Shown here piece by piece: positions 1-9,611 of a DNA stretch of 64,000 nucleotides. The notes beneath the pieces are model-generated. The model saw only the letters and a program-made list of their open reading frames with translations. It did no database searches and was not told the DNA's origin. The stretch spans positions 1-64,000 of the forward strand of contig NZ_BCTP01000003.1 in NCBI RefSeq assembly GCF_001571345.1. The letters are read 5' to 3'. Within the stretch, counting starts at the first letter, position 1, and each line of letters begins with the position of its first letter. A program made the translations under genes and the position numbers. The stretch comes from Komagataeibacter xylinus NBRC 15237. Its GTDB lineage: Bacteria > Pseudomonadota > Alphaproteobacteria > Acetobacterales > Acetobacteraceae.

Positions 1-821
1 TTGAGTTCCTCGTAGTCACGGAACTTCAGACGCGGGGAGAACACGCGTCCACGCGCATATTTCACCTGGCTTTCAACCTGGCCTTTCTCCCATCCTGCCG
101 CCGGCGTGCAGGCCTGTGGTTCAACCAGATAATGGGCGCACATCTGTAAAAAACGCCGGTTATAGTCCCGCGCCCGGCCAACAAAAACCGTTTCCACCGC
201 AGTCTTCATATTATCGTAAATGCCCCGCTGGCATGCACCCCTGAAGAACGCAAAGCCCCGGTCATGCGCGTCAAACACCATTTCCTGCGCCTCGCGCGGA
301 TAGGCACGAATGAACATCATCCGGCTGTGGCACAGACGCATATGCGCGACCTTCACCTTTACCGCCACACCACCCAGAACGACAACCTCATGGCTCCAGT
401 CAAACTGGTAAGCCTCTCCAGGTGCAAAACTCAGCGGAACATAGGCGGCCCGCCGCCCCATCTCATGGCGGTCTTCCCACCGTCGGCCATATCGCCTTAC
501 GGCATCATAGCTTCCTTCATATCCTTCCTCACGCAGCAGTTCGAACAGACGGATGAGGCTCAGCCGTTCGCGGGCCGGACGCGCCACGTTCTCCTCAAGA
601 AGAGCGCACAATCTTCCCTCCCATGGACCAATCCGGGGAAGAGGCTGTCGTTCTCGGTGATAGTCAAAAGACGTCTGTCCCGACCGGATCACCTTGCGTA
701 CCGTCTGCCGCGATATCCCAAGGTCCCGGCAGATCGCCTTGATCGCCTTTCCTTCGACAAAATGCGCGCGACGGATCTTTCCAATTGTTTCCACAACAAG
801 CATCCCAAACCGGGCCTCCAT
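1..821 (-). CDS. istA: IS21-family transposase IstA, 3' part cut by window edge
   Basis: This is the N-terminal 273 codons of an IS21-type DDE transposase, which cuts and joins the element ends with the help of the IstB ATPase. The frame is open from the ATG at 821, with an in-frame stop just upstream, to base 1. It starts MEARFGMLVVETIGKIRRA and has an N-terminal helix-turn-helix (GISRQTVRKVIRSG). The integrase core follows, beginning with FDWSHEVVVLGG, whose Asp is the expected first DDE residue. The remaining catalytic region and istB lie outside the window. No frameshift is seen in the visible part, so the element may be intact and active. Confidence 0.9.
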   Translation of the reverse strand, partial: MEARFGMLVVETIGKIRRAHFVEGKAIKAICRDLGISRQTVRKVIRSGQTSFDYHRERQPLPRIGPWEGRLCALLEENVARPARERLSLIRLFELLREEGYEGSYDAVRRYGRRWEDRHEMGRRAAYVPLSFAPGEAYQFDWSHEVVVLGGVAVKVKVAHMRLCHSRMMFIRAYPREAQEMVFDAHDRGFAFFRGACQRGIYDNMKTAVETVFVGRARDYNRRFLQMCAHYLVEPQACTPAAGWEKGQVESQVKYARGRVFSPRLKFRDYEEL

Positions 822-919
822 TCAGCATGAAGGCCATCGTGAACCCGTTTCTCAGAAAGGGGTCGTTTTTAGCTGCCTGTCCCCCTTCCGAAGGGGTCAC
901 TTTTCCATGCCGCTTAACA
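1..919 (-). mobile_element. IS21-family insertion sequence, one end
   Basis: The element contains istA and the terminal region in front of it. Between istA and base 919 the minus strand carries repeated motifs (AAGTGACCCCTT and AACGACCCCTTT). Multiple short repeats of this kind are typical of IS21 ends. The outermost TGTT on the minus strand (916-919) is my best guess for the tip. The exact border and the target duplication cannot be fixed, because the other end is outside the window. Confidence 0.6.
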
Positions 920-939
920 GGCGCTTGCACGGCGCGGCT

Positions 940-1815
940 TCAGCCCAGTATGCCTCGCACGGGTGCGAGCGGCGACGGGGCGGGCAACCCGCAGGACTGC
1001 ATGAGATCAATCTCGATGGTGCGCGATATGGTCAGCATCGGCATGCCGTGCGGCGTTGCGCCAAAGGGGTCCTGCAGGTCGCTGCCGATCTTGTCGAGGG
1101 CGACGAACAGAACCCCCACGAGCGATGAGCCGAGCGGCGTGATCCATCCCAGCGTCTGCACCATGGAAAGCGGCAGGATGATACAGAACACGGCGGCCAC
1201 CACCTTGGGCAGCACCGAGAACTGGATGGCCAGCGGCGTGTTGCGGATGCGCTCGAGCCCGCCCTGCGCGTTGCTCATGTCGGACAGGATGCGGTCGATC
1301 TGGCCCTGCAATGCGCCGTCAATACCCATCGAGCGGCATTCCTCATCCACCCGCAGCCCGATCTGGAACAGGATGGCGGCGGGAATGTTGGCGCGGCCTT
1401 CGATGCCGGGCTTCATCGAATCAGGCAAAAGGCGCAGCACGTCACTCATGTCATCAAGCCGGCCGAGTGCGCTGCGCAGCGCGTAGGGGTAGGCGGCCAT
1501 GGCGCGGGCAAGGTCGGGGCAGCCGCGCAGGATGGTGCCCGCCTGCCGCGCAAACGAGCGGCTGTTATTGGTCACGGCCCCCCACAGGGTGCGCCCCTCC
1601 CACCAGCGGTTATAGGCGGTGTTGTTGCGAAAGCTCATGAACAGCACCAGCGCCGAGCCGATGAGCGATATGGGCAGGGTGGGCTGCTCCATCCATTCCT
1701 GATGGAAGATCTGGAACATCATGACCACGACCACATCCCACGCGCATAGCAGCATGAGCGAAAGCAGGCTCTCGCGCATGAGGATCCACAAGCCGATTTT
1801 GCGATTGATGACCAT
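940..1815 (-). CDS. bestrophin-like membrane protein (UPF0187/YneE family)
   Basis: The 291-residue product belongs to the bacterial bestrophin family, which forms pentameric ion channels in the inner membrane. The N-terminus has two hydrophobic segments (about residues 14-34 and 45-61). The family hallmark SFRNNTAYNRWWEGRTLWG follows, and further hydrophobic stretches lie around residues 195-240. Length is normal for the family, so the protein appears complete. Its stop codon is only about 20 bases from the putative end of the IS21 element, so the native terminator has probably been displaced. The start at 1815 (MVINRKIGLW) agrees with family N-termini. Transported ion unknown; substrate not readable from sequence. 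Confidence 0.85.
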   Translation of the reverse strand: MVINRKIGLWILMRESLLSLMLLCAWDVVVVMMFQIFHQEWMEQPTLPISLIGSALVLFMSFRNNTAYNRWWEGRTLWGAVTNNSRSFARQAGTILRGCPDLARAMAAYPYALRSALGRLDDMSDVLRLLPDSMKPGIEGRANIPAAILFQIGLRVDEECRSMGIDGALQGQIDRILSDMSNAQGGLERIRNTPLAIQFSVLPKVVAAVFCIILPLSMVQTLGWITPLGSSLVGVLFVALDKIGSDLQDPFGATPHGMPMLTISRTIEIDLMQSCGLPAPSPLAPVRGILG

Positions 1816-2050
1816 ATGGTGTTCCCGGAACGGTTAAAAAAAAGCAGGACGCCGTTGCCAGCCCCGCTTTCGCGCTTATCACATCCGGCGCCAGCCATGG
1901 CAGCGCGGCATGGCGCGTGGCATCATTTGTTACTCAGAGAGCTTAACGCTTTCCTGACCGGGCAACATTGACGCATCCCGCCCTGATGCCCTTAATCGGT
2001 ACGAACTGCTACGGGCCTTGGCCCGCAACGCATGCAAGGAGAGACTGGTC

Positions 2051-3166
2051 ATGGATGTAAGGGCCGCCGTTGCCTTCGAGGCTGGCAAACCACTTGAAAT
2101 CGAGACCGTACAGCTCGAAGGCCCGCGTGAGGGCGAGGTACTGGTGGAAATCATGGCCACCGGCCTGTGCCACACCGACAAGTTCACCCTCTCGGGCGCC
2201 GACCCGGAGGGGCTGTTTCCCGCCATTCTCGGCCATGAAGGGGCAGGCATTGTCCGCGAGGTCGGCCCCGGCGTGCGGCACCTCAGGCCCGGTGATCATG
2301 TGATCCCGCTCTACACGCCGGAGTGCCGCGAGTGTAAATCCTGCCTCTCGCGCAAGACCAACCTGTGCACGGCCATCCGCTCGACACAGGGCAAGGGGCT
2401 TATGCCCGATGGCACGTCGCGCTTTTCATTCAAGGGGCAGCCGATCCATCACTACATGGGCTGCTCCACCTTCGCCAACTTCACCGTGCTGCCCGAAATA
2501 GCACTCGCCAAGATCCGGCCTGACGCCCCGTTTGACAAGGTGTTCTACATCGGTTGCGGCGTCACGACGGGCATTGGCGCGGTGCTGTTTACCGCCAAGG
2601 TCGAGGCAGGCGCCACGGTGGCCGTGTTCGGGCTGGGCGGCATCGGGCTGAACGTGATCCAGGGGGCGAAGATGGTGGGCGCCGATCGCATCATTGGCAT
2701 CGACATCAACCCCGAGCGCGAGGCCATTGGCCGCAAATTCGGCATGACCGACTTCATCAACCCCAAGGATCTCGGGCCTGATGGCGACCTTGTCGGCCAT
2801 ATCGTGGAACTGACCGGGGGCGGGGTGGACTACTCGTTCGAATGCGTGGGCAACCCCACGCTGATGCGCCAGGCACTGGAATGCGCGCATCGCGGCTGGG
2901 GGGTGTCTACCGTCATCGGTGTTGCGGGCGCAGGGCAGGAGATCAGCACGCGCCCCTTCCAGCTCGTGACCGGGCGGCGGTGGATCGGCTCGGCCTTTGG
3001 TGGCGCGCGCGGGCGCACCGACGTGCCGCGCATCGTGGATTGGTTCATGGAAAACCGCATCGACATCGACAGCCTGATTACCCACAAGCTGCCGCTTGAG
3101 CGCATCAATGAAGGCTTTGACATGATGGCGAAGGGCGAGAGCATCCGCACGGTTGTCGAGTTCTGA
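2051..3166 (+). CDS. frmA: S-(hydroxymethyl)glutathione dehydrogenase (class III alcohol dehydrogenase)
   Basis: The enzyme oxidises S-hydroxymethylglutathione, the spontaneous adduct of formaldehyde and glutathione, to S-formylglutathione with NAD+ in the cytosol. The 371-residue protein has catalytic zinc ligands C40 and H62 (GLCHTD and GHEGAG). The structural zinc cysteines are C92, C95, C98 and C106, and the Rossmann motif is GLGGIG. I chose the ATG at 2051 over an upstream in-frame start at 2018 because AAGGAGA sits 8-9 bases before it and family proteins begin at this point. frmB follows after 3 bases, so the two form a formaldehyde detoxification operon. Confidence 0.95.
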   Translation: MDVRAAVAFEAGKPLEIETVQLEGPREGEVLVEIMATGLCHTDKFTLSGADPEGLFPAILGHEGAGIVREVGPGVRHLRPGDHVIPLYTPECRECKSCLSRKTNLCTAIRSTQGKGLMPDGTSRFSFKGQPIHHYMGCSTFANFTVLPEIALAKIRPDAPFDKVFYIGCGVTTGIGAVLFTAKVEAGATVAVFGLGGIGLNVIQGAKMVGADRIIGIDINPEREAIGRKFGMTDFINPKDLGPDGDLVGHIVELTGGGVDYSFECVGNPTLMRQALECAHRGWGVSTVIGVAGAGQEISTRPFQLVTGRRWIGSAFGGARGRTDVPRIVDWFMENRIDIDSLITHKLPLERINEGFDMMAKGESIRTVVEF

Positions 3167-3169
3167 TCC

Positions 3170-4024
3170 ATGAGCCAGATCACAACGATTGAGGAACACG
3201 CAGGCTGCGGCGGGCGGGTTGGCTTTTACAGCCACCCTTCCGCAACACTGGGGCTGGAGGCGCGTTTTGGCGTGTTCCTGCCACAGCGCGCGCTGGCGGG
3301 CGAAAAGGTGCCGGTGCTGTTCGTGCTCGCGGGCCTGACCTGCACGCACGAGACCTTCCTCATCAAATCCAACGCCGTGCGCTTTGCCGCCCGGCACGGA
3401 CTTGCGCTGGTCGCCCCCGATACCTCGCCGCGAGGTGCTGCCGTGCCGGGTGAGGATGACGCATACGACCTTGGCACCGGGGCCGGTTTCTACCTTGATG
3501 CCACCACCCCCGCATGGCGGTCGCATTACCGCATGGGCAGCTATATCGATACGGAACTGCCGCAACTGGTGCAGGACCATTTTGCCATTGATGGCGCAAG
3601 GCGCGGCATCATGGGCCACTCAATGGGCGGGCATGGCGCGCTGGTGCATGCACTCACGGCGCCAAAGGCGTGGCAGTCCGTCTCGGCCTTCGCGCCCATC
3701 TGCCATCCGGCCATCGTGCCGTGGGGCGAGAAGGTGTTTGCCGCCTATCTTGGCCCCGACCGCAAGGCCTGGGCACAGCATGACGCCACGCTCCTGCTCG
3801 AGGCGGGCCATACCCACCCCACGTCGATCCTGATCGACCAGGGCGAGGCGGACCAGTTCCTGCACAACCAACTCCGGCCCGACCTGCTGCGTGCGGCGGC
3901 AGGGGCTGCGGGGCAGGGGCTGCACCTGCGCATGCATGCGGGCTACGACCACTCCTACTGGTTCATCCAGTCCTTCATTGCCGATCATATCAACCACCAT
4001 GCCGCCATTCTCAATACGCCCTGA
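3170..4024 (+). CDS. frmB: S-formylglutathione hydrolase
   Basis: This serine esterase hydrolyses S-formylglutathione to formate and glutathione, the second step after FrmA. The 284-residue alpha/beta hydrolase has the nucleophile elbow GHSMGGHG with Ser151. Asp comes from the DQGEAD segment and His from GYDHSYWF, completing the triad typical of esterase D/FrmB. Length matches the family (about 280). It lies 3 bases after frmA and is probably translationally coupled. No FrmR-type repressor gene is nearby. Confidence 0.95.
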   Translation: MSQITTIEEHAGCGGRVGFYSHPSATLGLEARFGVFLPQRALAGEKVPVLFVLAGLTCTHETFLIKSNAVRFAARHGLALVAPDTSPRGAAVPGEDDAYDLGTGAGFYLDATTPAWRSHYRMGSYIDTELPQLVQDHFAIDGARRGIMGHSMGGHGALVHALTAPKAWQSVSAFAPICHPAIVPWGEKVFAAYLGPDRKAWAQHDATLLLEAGHTHPTSILIDQGEADQFLHNQLRPDLLRAAAGAAGQGLHLRMHAGYDHSYWFIQSFIADHINHHAAILNTP

Positions 4025-4031
4025 GACCCGC

Positions 4032-4313
4032 ATGCACCGGGCCGGGGCCAAGGCGGTGCAGGACCAGAAGGGCAAGCCCTTTGCCTTCATCCAGCCCAAG
4101 AAGGAGGGCTTCACGTTCGACTGGCATCGCGGGATCAAGGGTTATGCGGGCTACATAAGGCAGTTCCCCGCCTCCTTCGGCCATGGCACGCTTGTGGACC
4201 ATGCCTTTGTCGAACAGCTTGAAGCGGCGGTATGCAGGGGCGTGGACCTGCCGCCGCTGCTGCGGTCTCTCTCAAAAGGACGCCTGCCTTCCGATTACCT
4301 GCTGCTGGCGTAG
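4032..4313 (+). CDS. small conserved-looking hypothetical protein
   Basis: A 93-residue soluble protein that I do not recognise. It begins 8 bases after frmB in the same direction and is probably the third gene of that operon. It is rich in basic and aromatic residues early on (PKKEGFTFDWHRGIKGYAGYI), has no signal peptide or membrane segment, and ends SDYLLLA. Codon use resembles the neighbours, which supports a real gene. An in-frame ATG near 3999 would overlap frmB, and no clear ribosome binding site separates the two starts. Function unknown; a link to formaldehyde metabolism rests on position only. Confidence 0.55.
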   Translation: MHRAGAKAVQDQKGKPFAFIQPKKEGFTFDWHRGIKGYAGYIRQFPASFGHGTLVDHAFVEQLEAAVCRGVDLPPLLRSLSKGRLPSDYLLLA

Positions 4314-4332
4314 AAGCTGGCGGGCGTGTCGT

Positions 4333-4752
4333 TCATTCCCCCATCAGGTGCAGCACGATCTCGCGCCGGTGGGGGCGGGCGCGGTGCTCGAACAGGTATA
4401 ATCCCTGCCATGTGCCCAGAACCGGCCTGCCACCAGCCACCGGTATGGAAAGCTGCACGTTGGTGAGCATGGCGCGCAGATGGGCGGGCATGTCATCCGG
4501 GCCTTCATCATCATGGATGTAGCGACCCGGCTGTTCGGGCACCAGCGCCTCGAAATACCGCTCGATGTCCGTGCGCACGGTGGGGTCGGCATTTTCCTGC
4601 ACGCATAGCGAGGCGGAGGTGTGGCGGCACCACAGGGTGAGCAGGCCGGTTTCAATCCCGCTCTGGCGCACCCATGCCAGCACCGGCCGGTCAATCGGAA
4701 CCAGCCCCTTGCCCTGTGTGCTCACCTGAAGGCTGTGCAGTTCCTGGCGCAT
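4333..4752 (-). CDS. yjbQ: YjbQ/UPF0047 family protein
   Basis: The 139-residue product belongs to the small trimeric YjbQ family, sometimes annotated as secondary thiamine-phosphate synthase; the true cellular role is unsettled. The conserved RHTSASLCVQENADP stretch is present, and the family signature near the C-terminus (PVLGTWQGLYLFEHR) is complete. Length is typical. It is encoded 19 bases downstream of trpS on the same strand and probably shares its transcript. Confidence 0.85.
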   Translation of the reverse strand: MRQELHSLQVSTQGKGLVPIDRPVLAWVRQSGIETGLLTLWCRHTSASLCVQENADPTVRTDIERYFEALVPEQPGRYIHDDEGPDDMPAHLRAMLTNVQLSIPVAGGRPVLGTWQGLYLFEHRARPHRREIVLHLMGE

Positions 4753-4771
4753 GGGGCGGTTCCTTTTGGGG

Positions 4772-5767
4772 TTATTTCAGGAAGCCGATCAGCGATTCCG
4801 CTTCCGATACGATGGGATCGGCGATGACACGGGCCCGGTCCGCGCCCGCGCGCAGCGTGTCGCGCAGGAAGTCGGGTTCCTTCAGCAGGCGCTGCGTTTC
4901 GGTCGCGATGGGGCAGACGGCGCCCACCACCACCTCGGTCAGCGCCGCCTTGAACGGACCAAAGCCCTGGCCGCCAAACTGCCTGAGCACATCCGCCGTC
5001 GTAAGCCCGGCGAGCGTGGCGTAGATGGTAACCAGATTGCGGGCCTCGGGCCGGTTTTCAAGACCTGCTTCCTCCGATGGCAGGGCCTCGGAATCGCTTT
5101 TGGCGCGCTTGATCTTGTTTGCAATGGCATCGGCATCATCCGTCATCTCGATCCGGCTCTGGGCGGAGGGATCGGATTTGGACATTTTCTTGGTGCCGTC
5201 GCGCAGGCTCATCACGCGCGCGCCCTGCGGCGGAATGAGGGCCTCGACCTGCGGGAAGAATTCCACCCCGTAATCATGGTTGAATTTCTGGGCGATGTCG
5301 TTGGTCAGTTCAAGGTGCTGTTTCTGGTCCTCGCCCACCGGCACCGCCGTTGCCTTGTAGGCCAGGATGTCGGCCGCCATCAGGTCGGGATAGACATACA
5401 GCCCGGCGGAATGCTTCTCGCGGTCCTTGCCTGCCTTGTCCTTGAACTGGGTCATGCGGTTGAGCCAGCCCAGGCGGGCCACGCAGTTGAAGATCCACCC
5501 CAGCCGGGCATGCGCGCTGACAGCGGACTGGTTGAAAAGGATATGCCTGTGCGCATCAATGCCCGAGGCCAGCAGCACGGCGGTCTGCGCCAGTGTCTGC
5601 TGGCGCAGGGTGGCGGGGTCCTGCCATGTGGTGATGGCGTGCATGTCCACCAGGCAGAAAATGCAGTCATGGTCGCGCTGGAGCGCCACCCAGTTGCGTA
5701 TCGCGCCAAGGTAGTTGCCAAGCTGCGGGATACCGGTCGGCTGAATGCCGGAAAACAGGCGTTGCAT
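4772..5767 (-). CDS. trpS: tryptophanyl-tRNA synthetase
   Basis: This class I aminoacyl-tRNA synthetase charges tRNA-Trp. The 331-residue protein starts [12 protein letters not shown]. It carries the HIGH-equivalent GNYLGA, the [13 protein letters not shown] segment of the Trp/Tyr fold, and the signature KMSKS. I prefer the ATG at 5767 to an in-frame upstream ATG at 5803, because family members begin directly with [10 protein letters not shown]. Length is normal (about 330). Confidence 0.96.
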   Translation of the reverse strand: MQRLFSGIQPTGIPQLGNYLGAIRNWVALQRDHDCIFCLVDMHAITTWQDPATLRQQTLAQTAVLLASGIDAHRHILFNQSAVSAHARLGWIFNCVARLGWLNRMTQFKDKAGKDREKHSAGLYVYPDLMAADILAYKATAVPVGEDQKQHLELTNDIAQKFNHDYGVEFFPQVEALIPPQGARVMSLRDGTKKMSKSDPSAQSRIEMTDDADAIANKIKRAKSDSEALPSEEAGLENRPEARNLVTIYATLAGLTTADVLRQFGGQGFGPFKAALTEVVVGAVCPIATETQRLLKEPDFLRDTLRAGADRARVIADPIVSEAESLIGFLK

Positions 5768-5815
5768 GAAAGTATTTTCCGTTTTTTTGCCCGCGCCGGT
5801 CAAGGTGCGCGGTTG

Positions 5816-6304
5816 TCAGGGCAGGGGGTGGATCGCATCAAGGCGGCGGCGTTCATCGGCCACCGTGCTGCTGCTCAGGGGATGGGTGCGCTCACGGGCC
5901 ACCTCGGCTGCGGTAAAGACCGGGGCGGGGTGCGTGTCGCCGCGCGTGGCCAGATAGCTCAGGATGGAGGCGATCTCCTCATCGGACAGATGGGCGCGGA
6001 AAGCCGGCATGAAGAAGTTGTAAGGCACGCCATCAATCTTCAGCGGTCCATTCAGCCCGTTCAACAGCACATGCATGAGGTACTGCCTGCCCTCGGGCGA
6101 GGTGGCGATCCTGTCCACGCGGCCGGTTATGGGCGGGATCTCGCCCTTCAGCCCTTCACCGCCGTGGTGGCAGATGCCGCAATTGGTGCGGTAGCGCGCA
6201 TAGCCTTCCTGCCCGTGGCGCGTGCAGGCGCCAAGCAGTGCCATGCACGCAAGCAGGCAGCCGCCGCGCAGTACGGACGCCATGCGCCCGGTTGCAATAC
6301 CCAT
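5816..6304 (-). CDS. lipoprotein c-type cytochrome
   Basis: A 162-residue periplasmic monohaem cytochrome c, probably anchored by lipid. The N-terminus is hydrophobic and ends in a lipobox (LLGAC, Cys27). The haem site CGICH (C42, C45, H46) follows. The axial methionine is probably in the FFMPAFRAHL segment, followed by the LSDEEIASILSYL helix typical of class I cytochromes. Acetic acid bacteria use several such cytochromes as electron carriers or subunits of periplasmic dehydrogenases. No dehydrogenase gene is adjacent, so the partner is unknown. It is followed by trpS on the same strand. Confidence 0.85.
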   Translation of the reverse strand: MGIATGRMASVLRGGCLLACMALLGACTRHGQEGYARYRTNCGICHHGGEGLKGEIPPITGRVDRIATSPEGRQYLMHVLLNGLNGPLKIDGVPYNFFMPAFRAHLSDEEIASILSYLATRGDTHPAPVFTAAEVARERTHPLSSSTVADERRRLDAIHPLP

Positions 6305-6333
6305 TTTGGTTGTCCGGTTCCCGTCCCGTCATG

Positions 6334-6371
6334 TGAAAAGAGCCACCCACCCGGCGGATGAATGGCTCTTT
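6334..6371 (-). terminator. rho-independent terminator after the FKBP gene
   Basis: On the minus strand AAAGAGCCA pairs perfectly with TGGCTCTTT, and TTTT closes the hairpin. It begins just downstream of the peptidyl-prolyl isomerase stop codon, and it separates that gene from the cytochrome gene. Confidence 0.75.
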
Positions 6372-6377
6372 GTGGGC

Positions 6378-6872
6378 TTAACGACCGCCGGGCGAGACGC
6401 CAAGCAGCTGGATCTTGAAAATCAGCGGGCTGTCCGGCTGGATGATGCCCATTGACTTGTGGCCATAGCCAAGCTCGGGCGGCACATACAGCATCCACGT
6501 ATCGCCCACATGCATCTTGGGCACGGCTTCCTGCCAGCCCTTGATCACCATTTCCAGCGGCATCTGCATATAGGCGCCGTGGCCATGCTGGTCGGAGCTG
6601 TCAAAGATGCCACCATCGGGCAGGCGGCCTTCATAGATCACCATCACGCTGTCATTGATGGTGGGCTGCGCCCCGTCCTTCGGACCGGACTGGAGCACCT
6701 TGTAGGCCAGCCCGTCGGGCAGGGTCTGGACACCGGGCTGCTTGCGCACGTTGTCCATGAACTGCGCCGGGGTCAGTTCCGGCTGTTCATCCTTGTTTCC
6801 GCCACAGGCCGCAAGTGGCAGGGCCACCATGGCTGCGGCAAGAAGGGGAATGACACGGGAAAAGCGTTTCAT
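6378..6872 (-). CDS. FKBP-type peptidyl-prolyl cis-trans isomerase, lipoprotein
   Basis: A 164-residue envelope foldase predicted to speed proline isomerisation in periplasmic proteins. The signal peptide ends in a lipobox (PLAACGG, Cys23). The FKBP domain spans about residues 60-160, with typical blocks (VMVIYEGRLPDGGIFDSS, VIKGWQEAVPKMHVGDTWMLYVPPELGYG and PLIFKIQLL). It has its own terminator and sits downstream of argG on the same strand. The fold assignment is firm; clients are unknown. Confidence 0.93.
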   Translation of the reverse strand: MKRFSRVIPLLAAAMVALPLAACGGNKDEQPELTPAQFMDNVRKQPGVQTLPDGLAYKVLQSGPKDGAQPTINDSVMVIYEGRLPDGGIFDSSDQHGHGAYMQMPLEMVIKGWQEAVPKMHVGDTWMLYVPPELGYGHKSMGIIQPDSPLIFKIQLLGVSPGGR

Positions 6873-6919
6873 GACACCTCGGCAGGCTGTTGAAGGGATG
6901 AAGGAGGGAACGCAGGCGA

Positions 6920-8149
<1,230 letters not shown>

Positions 8150-8263
8150 GGGAGAACGCTCCTGTCGACAAAACTTGGACAATACTTTGCCGGGAAAACC
8201 GGCGGCCTGCCCTCCTAGCACCCCACGCTGCGGGCGACCAGAAGCGAAAGGCGGATTTTTACG

Positions 8264-9529
8264 TCATTCCACCAGATCGGGCGCATCATCGGGGCGGGTG
8301 GCGCGGCGCAGGCGCTGGCTTTCGGTGCGCAACTGGCCACAGGCGGCCAGGATGTCGCGCCCGCGCGGCATGCGGATGGGCGAGGCAAAGCCCGCATCCA
8401 TCACGATATTCGCAAACTTTTCAAGCTGCTCGCGCGTGGAGGGCTTGTAGCTGCTGCCCGGCCACGGGTTGAACGGAATGAGGTTGACCTTGGCCGGAAT
8501 GCCCGAGATCAGCCGCACGAGTTCACGCGCATCGGCCTCGCTGTCATTAATGCCGCGTAGCATGATGTATTCAAATGTGATGCGCCGCGCGTTGCTGGCG
8601 GCGGGGTAGCGGCGGCAGGCGGCAATGACTTCCTTGATCGGATACTTGCGGTTGAGCGGCACGATCTCGTCGCGCAGGTCATCGCGCACGGCATGGAGCG
8701 ACACGGCAAGGTTGATGCCAAGCTCGGCGCCACACTGGTCCATCATCGGCACCACGCCGGATGTGGAGAGTGTTATGCGCCGGCGTGACAGGCCAATGCC
8801 CTCACCATCCATGATGATGCGCATGGCCTTGGCCACGTTGTCGTAATTGTACAGCGGCTCGCCCATGCCCATCAGCACGATGGTGGACAGCAGGCGCGGC
8901 GTGTCGCCCTTGGGGCTGGGCCATTCGCCATAGCTGTCACGTGCCGCCATGAACTGGCCCACGATCTCGGCAGCACCAAGGTTGCGCACCAGCGCCTGCG
9001 TGCCGGTATGGCAGAAGGTGCATGACAGCGTGCAGCCCACCTGCGAGGAAATGCACACCGCCCCCCGGTCTTCCTGCCGGTCGGGGATGTAGACGGTTTC
9101 CGCCTCCTGCCCATCGCGGAAGCGGAAGAGGAATTTGCGCGTGGAATCCTGCGAGGTCTGTTCCGTCACCACGCCGGGGCGGCCGATGACAAAACGCTCG
9201 GCCAGTTTTTCCTGCAGGGGGCGGGCGATGGAACTCATGCGCGAGAAATCGGTGGCACCCTGATGGTAGATCCAGTGCCACAACTGCTTGGTGCGGAATG
9301 GCTTTTCGCCAATCTCGACCATGATTTCGGTCAGTTCCTCGCGTGACAGGCCCACAAGGTCGCGCCTGCCATCGGGCAGGGCAGCGGTGGGTGGTGCGAA
9401 CTGGGCGGATTTGGCCCGGATGCGCGTGCGCTCCGCATCATCAAGGAGCGAGGCCGCCGTCCCGTCACGTAACCGGGAAGGAGAAGTTGCGGGGGCTGCG
9501 GACATACCGGTGCTGCCTCTGTTTTTCAT
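8264..9529 (-). CDS. rlmN: dual-specificity 23S rRNA/tRNA adenine-C2 methyltransferase
   Basis: This radical SAM enzyme methylates C2 of A2503 in 23S rRNA and A37 in some tRNAs. The iron-sulfur cluster motif is CxxxCxxC (C166, C170, C173, in VGCTLSCTFCHTG). The C-terminal catalytic cysteine is in RDILAACGQL. The SAM-binding GMGEPLYN and STSGVVP segments are also present. The protein is 421 residues. The first 40 or so residues are poorly conserved and may be partly untranslated; an alternative ATG lies at residue 9. It precedes argG on the same strand. Confidence 0.96.
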   Translation of the reverse strand: MKNRGSTGMSAAPATSPSRLRDGTAASLLDDAERTRIRAKSAQFAPPTAALPDGRRDLVGLSREELTEIMVEIGEKPFRTKQLWHWIYHQGATDFSRMSSIARPLQEKLAERFVIGRPGVVTEQTSQDSTRKFLFRFRDGQEAETVYIPDRQEDRGAVCISSQVGCTLSCTFCHTGTQALVRNLGAAEIVGQFMAARDSYGEWPSPKGDTPRLLSTIVLMGMGEPLYNYDNVAKAMRIIMDGEGIGLSRRRITLSTSGVVPMMDQCGAELGINLAVSLHAVRDDLRDEIVPLNRKYPIKEVIAACRRYPAASNARRITFEYIMLRGINDSEADARELVRLISGIPAKVNLIPFNPWPGSSYKPSTREQLEKFANIVMDAGFASPIRMPRGRDILAACGQLRTESQRLRRATRPDDAPDLVE

Positions 9530-9611
9530 GTCATGCGTAAGGGGAGGGGCGTTGCATGCCGCTCTCTCGGGGCCTGTGTATCACATCCGGGGCCGTGGAT
9601 GCGACTGCCGA

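Noticed and set aside
1816-2050. Riboswitch or FrmR-type operator before frmA
   Set aside because: No convincing conserved aptamer or dyad could be made out in the 235-base interval; only the ribosome binding site is clear.
2426-3619. 397-codon minus-strand frame across frmA-frmB
   Set aside because: Antisense to two certain enzymes; His/Arg/Ala-rich low-complexity translation.
4751-6361. 536-codon open frame on the plus strand opposite trpS and the cytochrome gene
   Set aside because: It is antisense to two well-supported genes, has no recognisable domain and is expected from high GC third positions.
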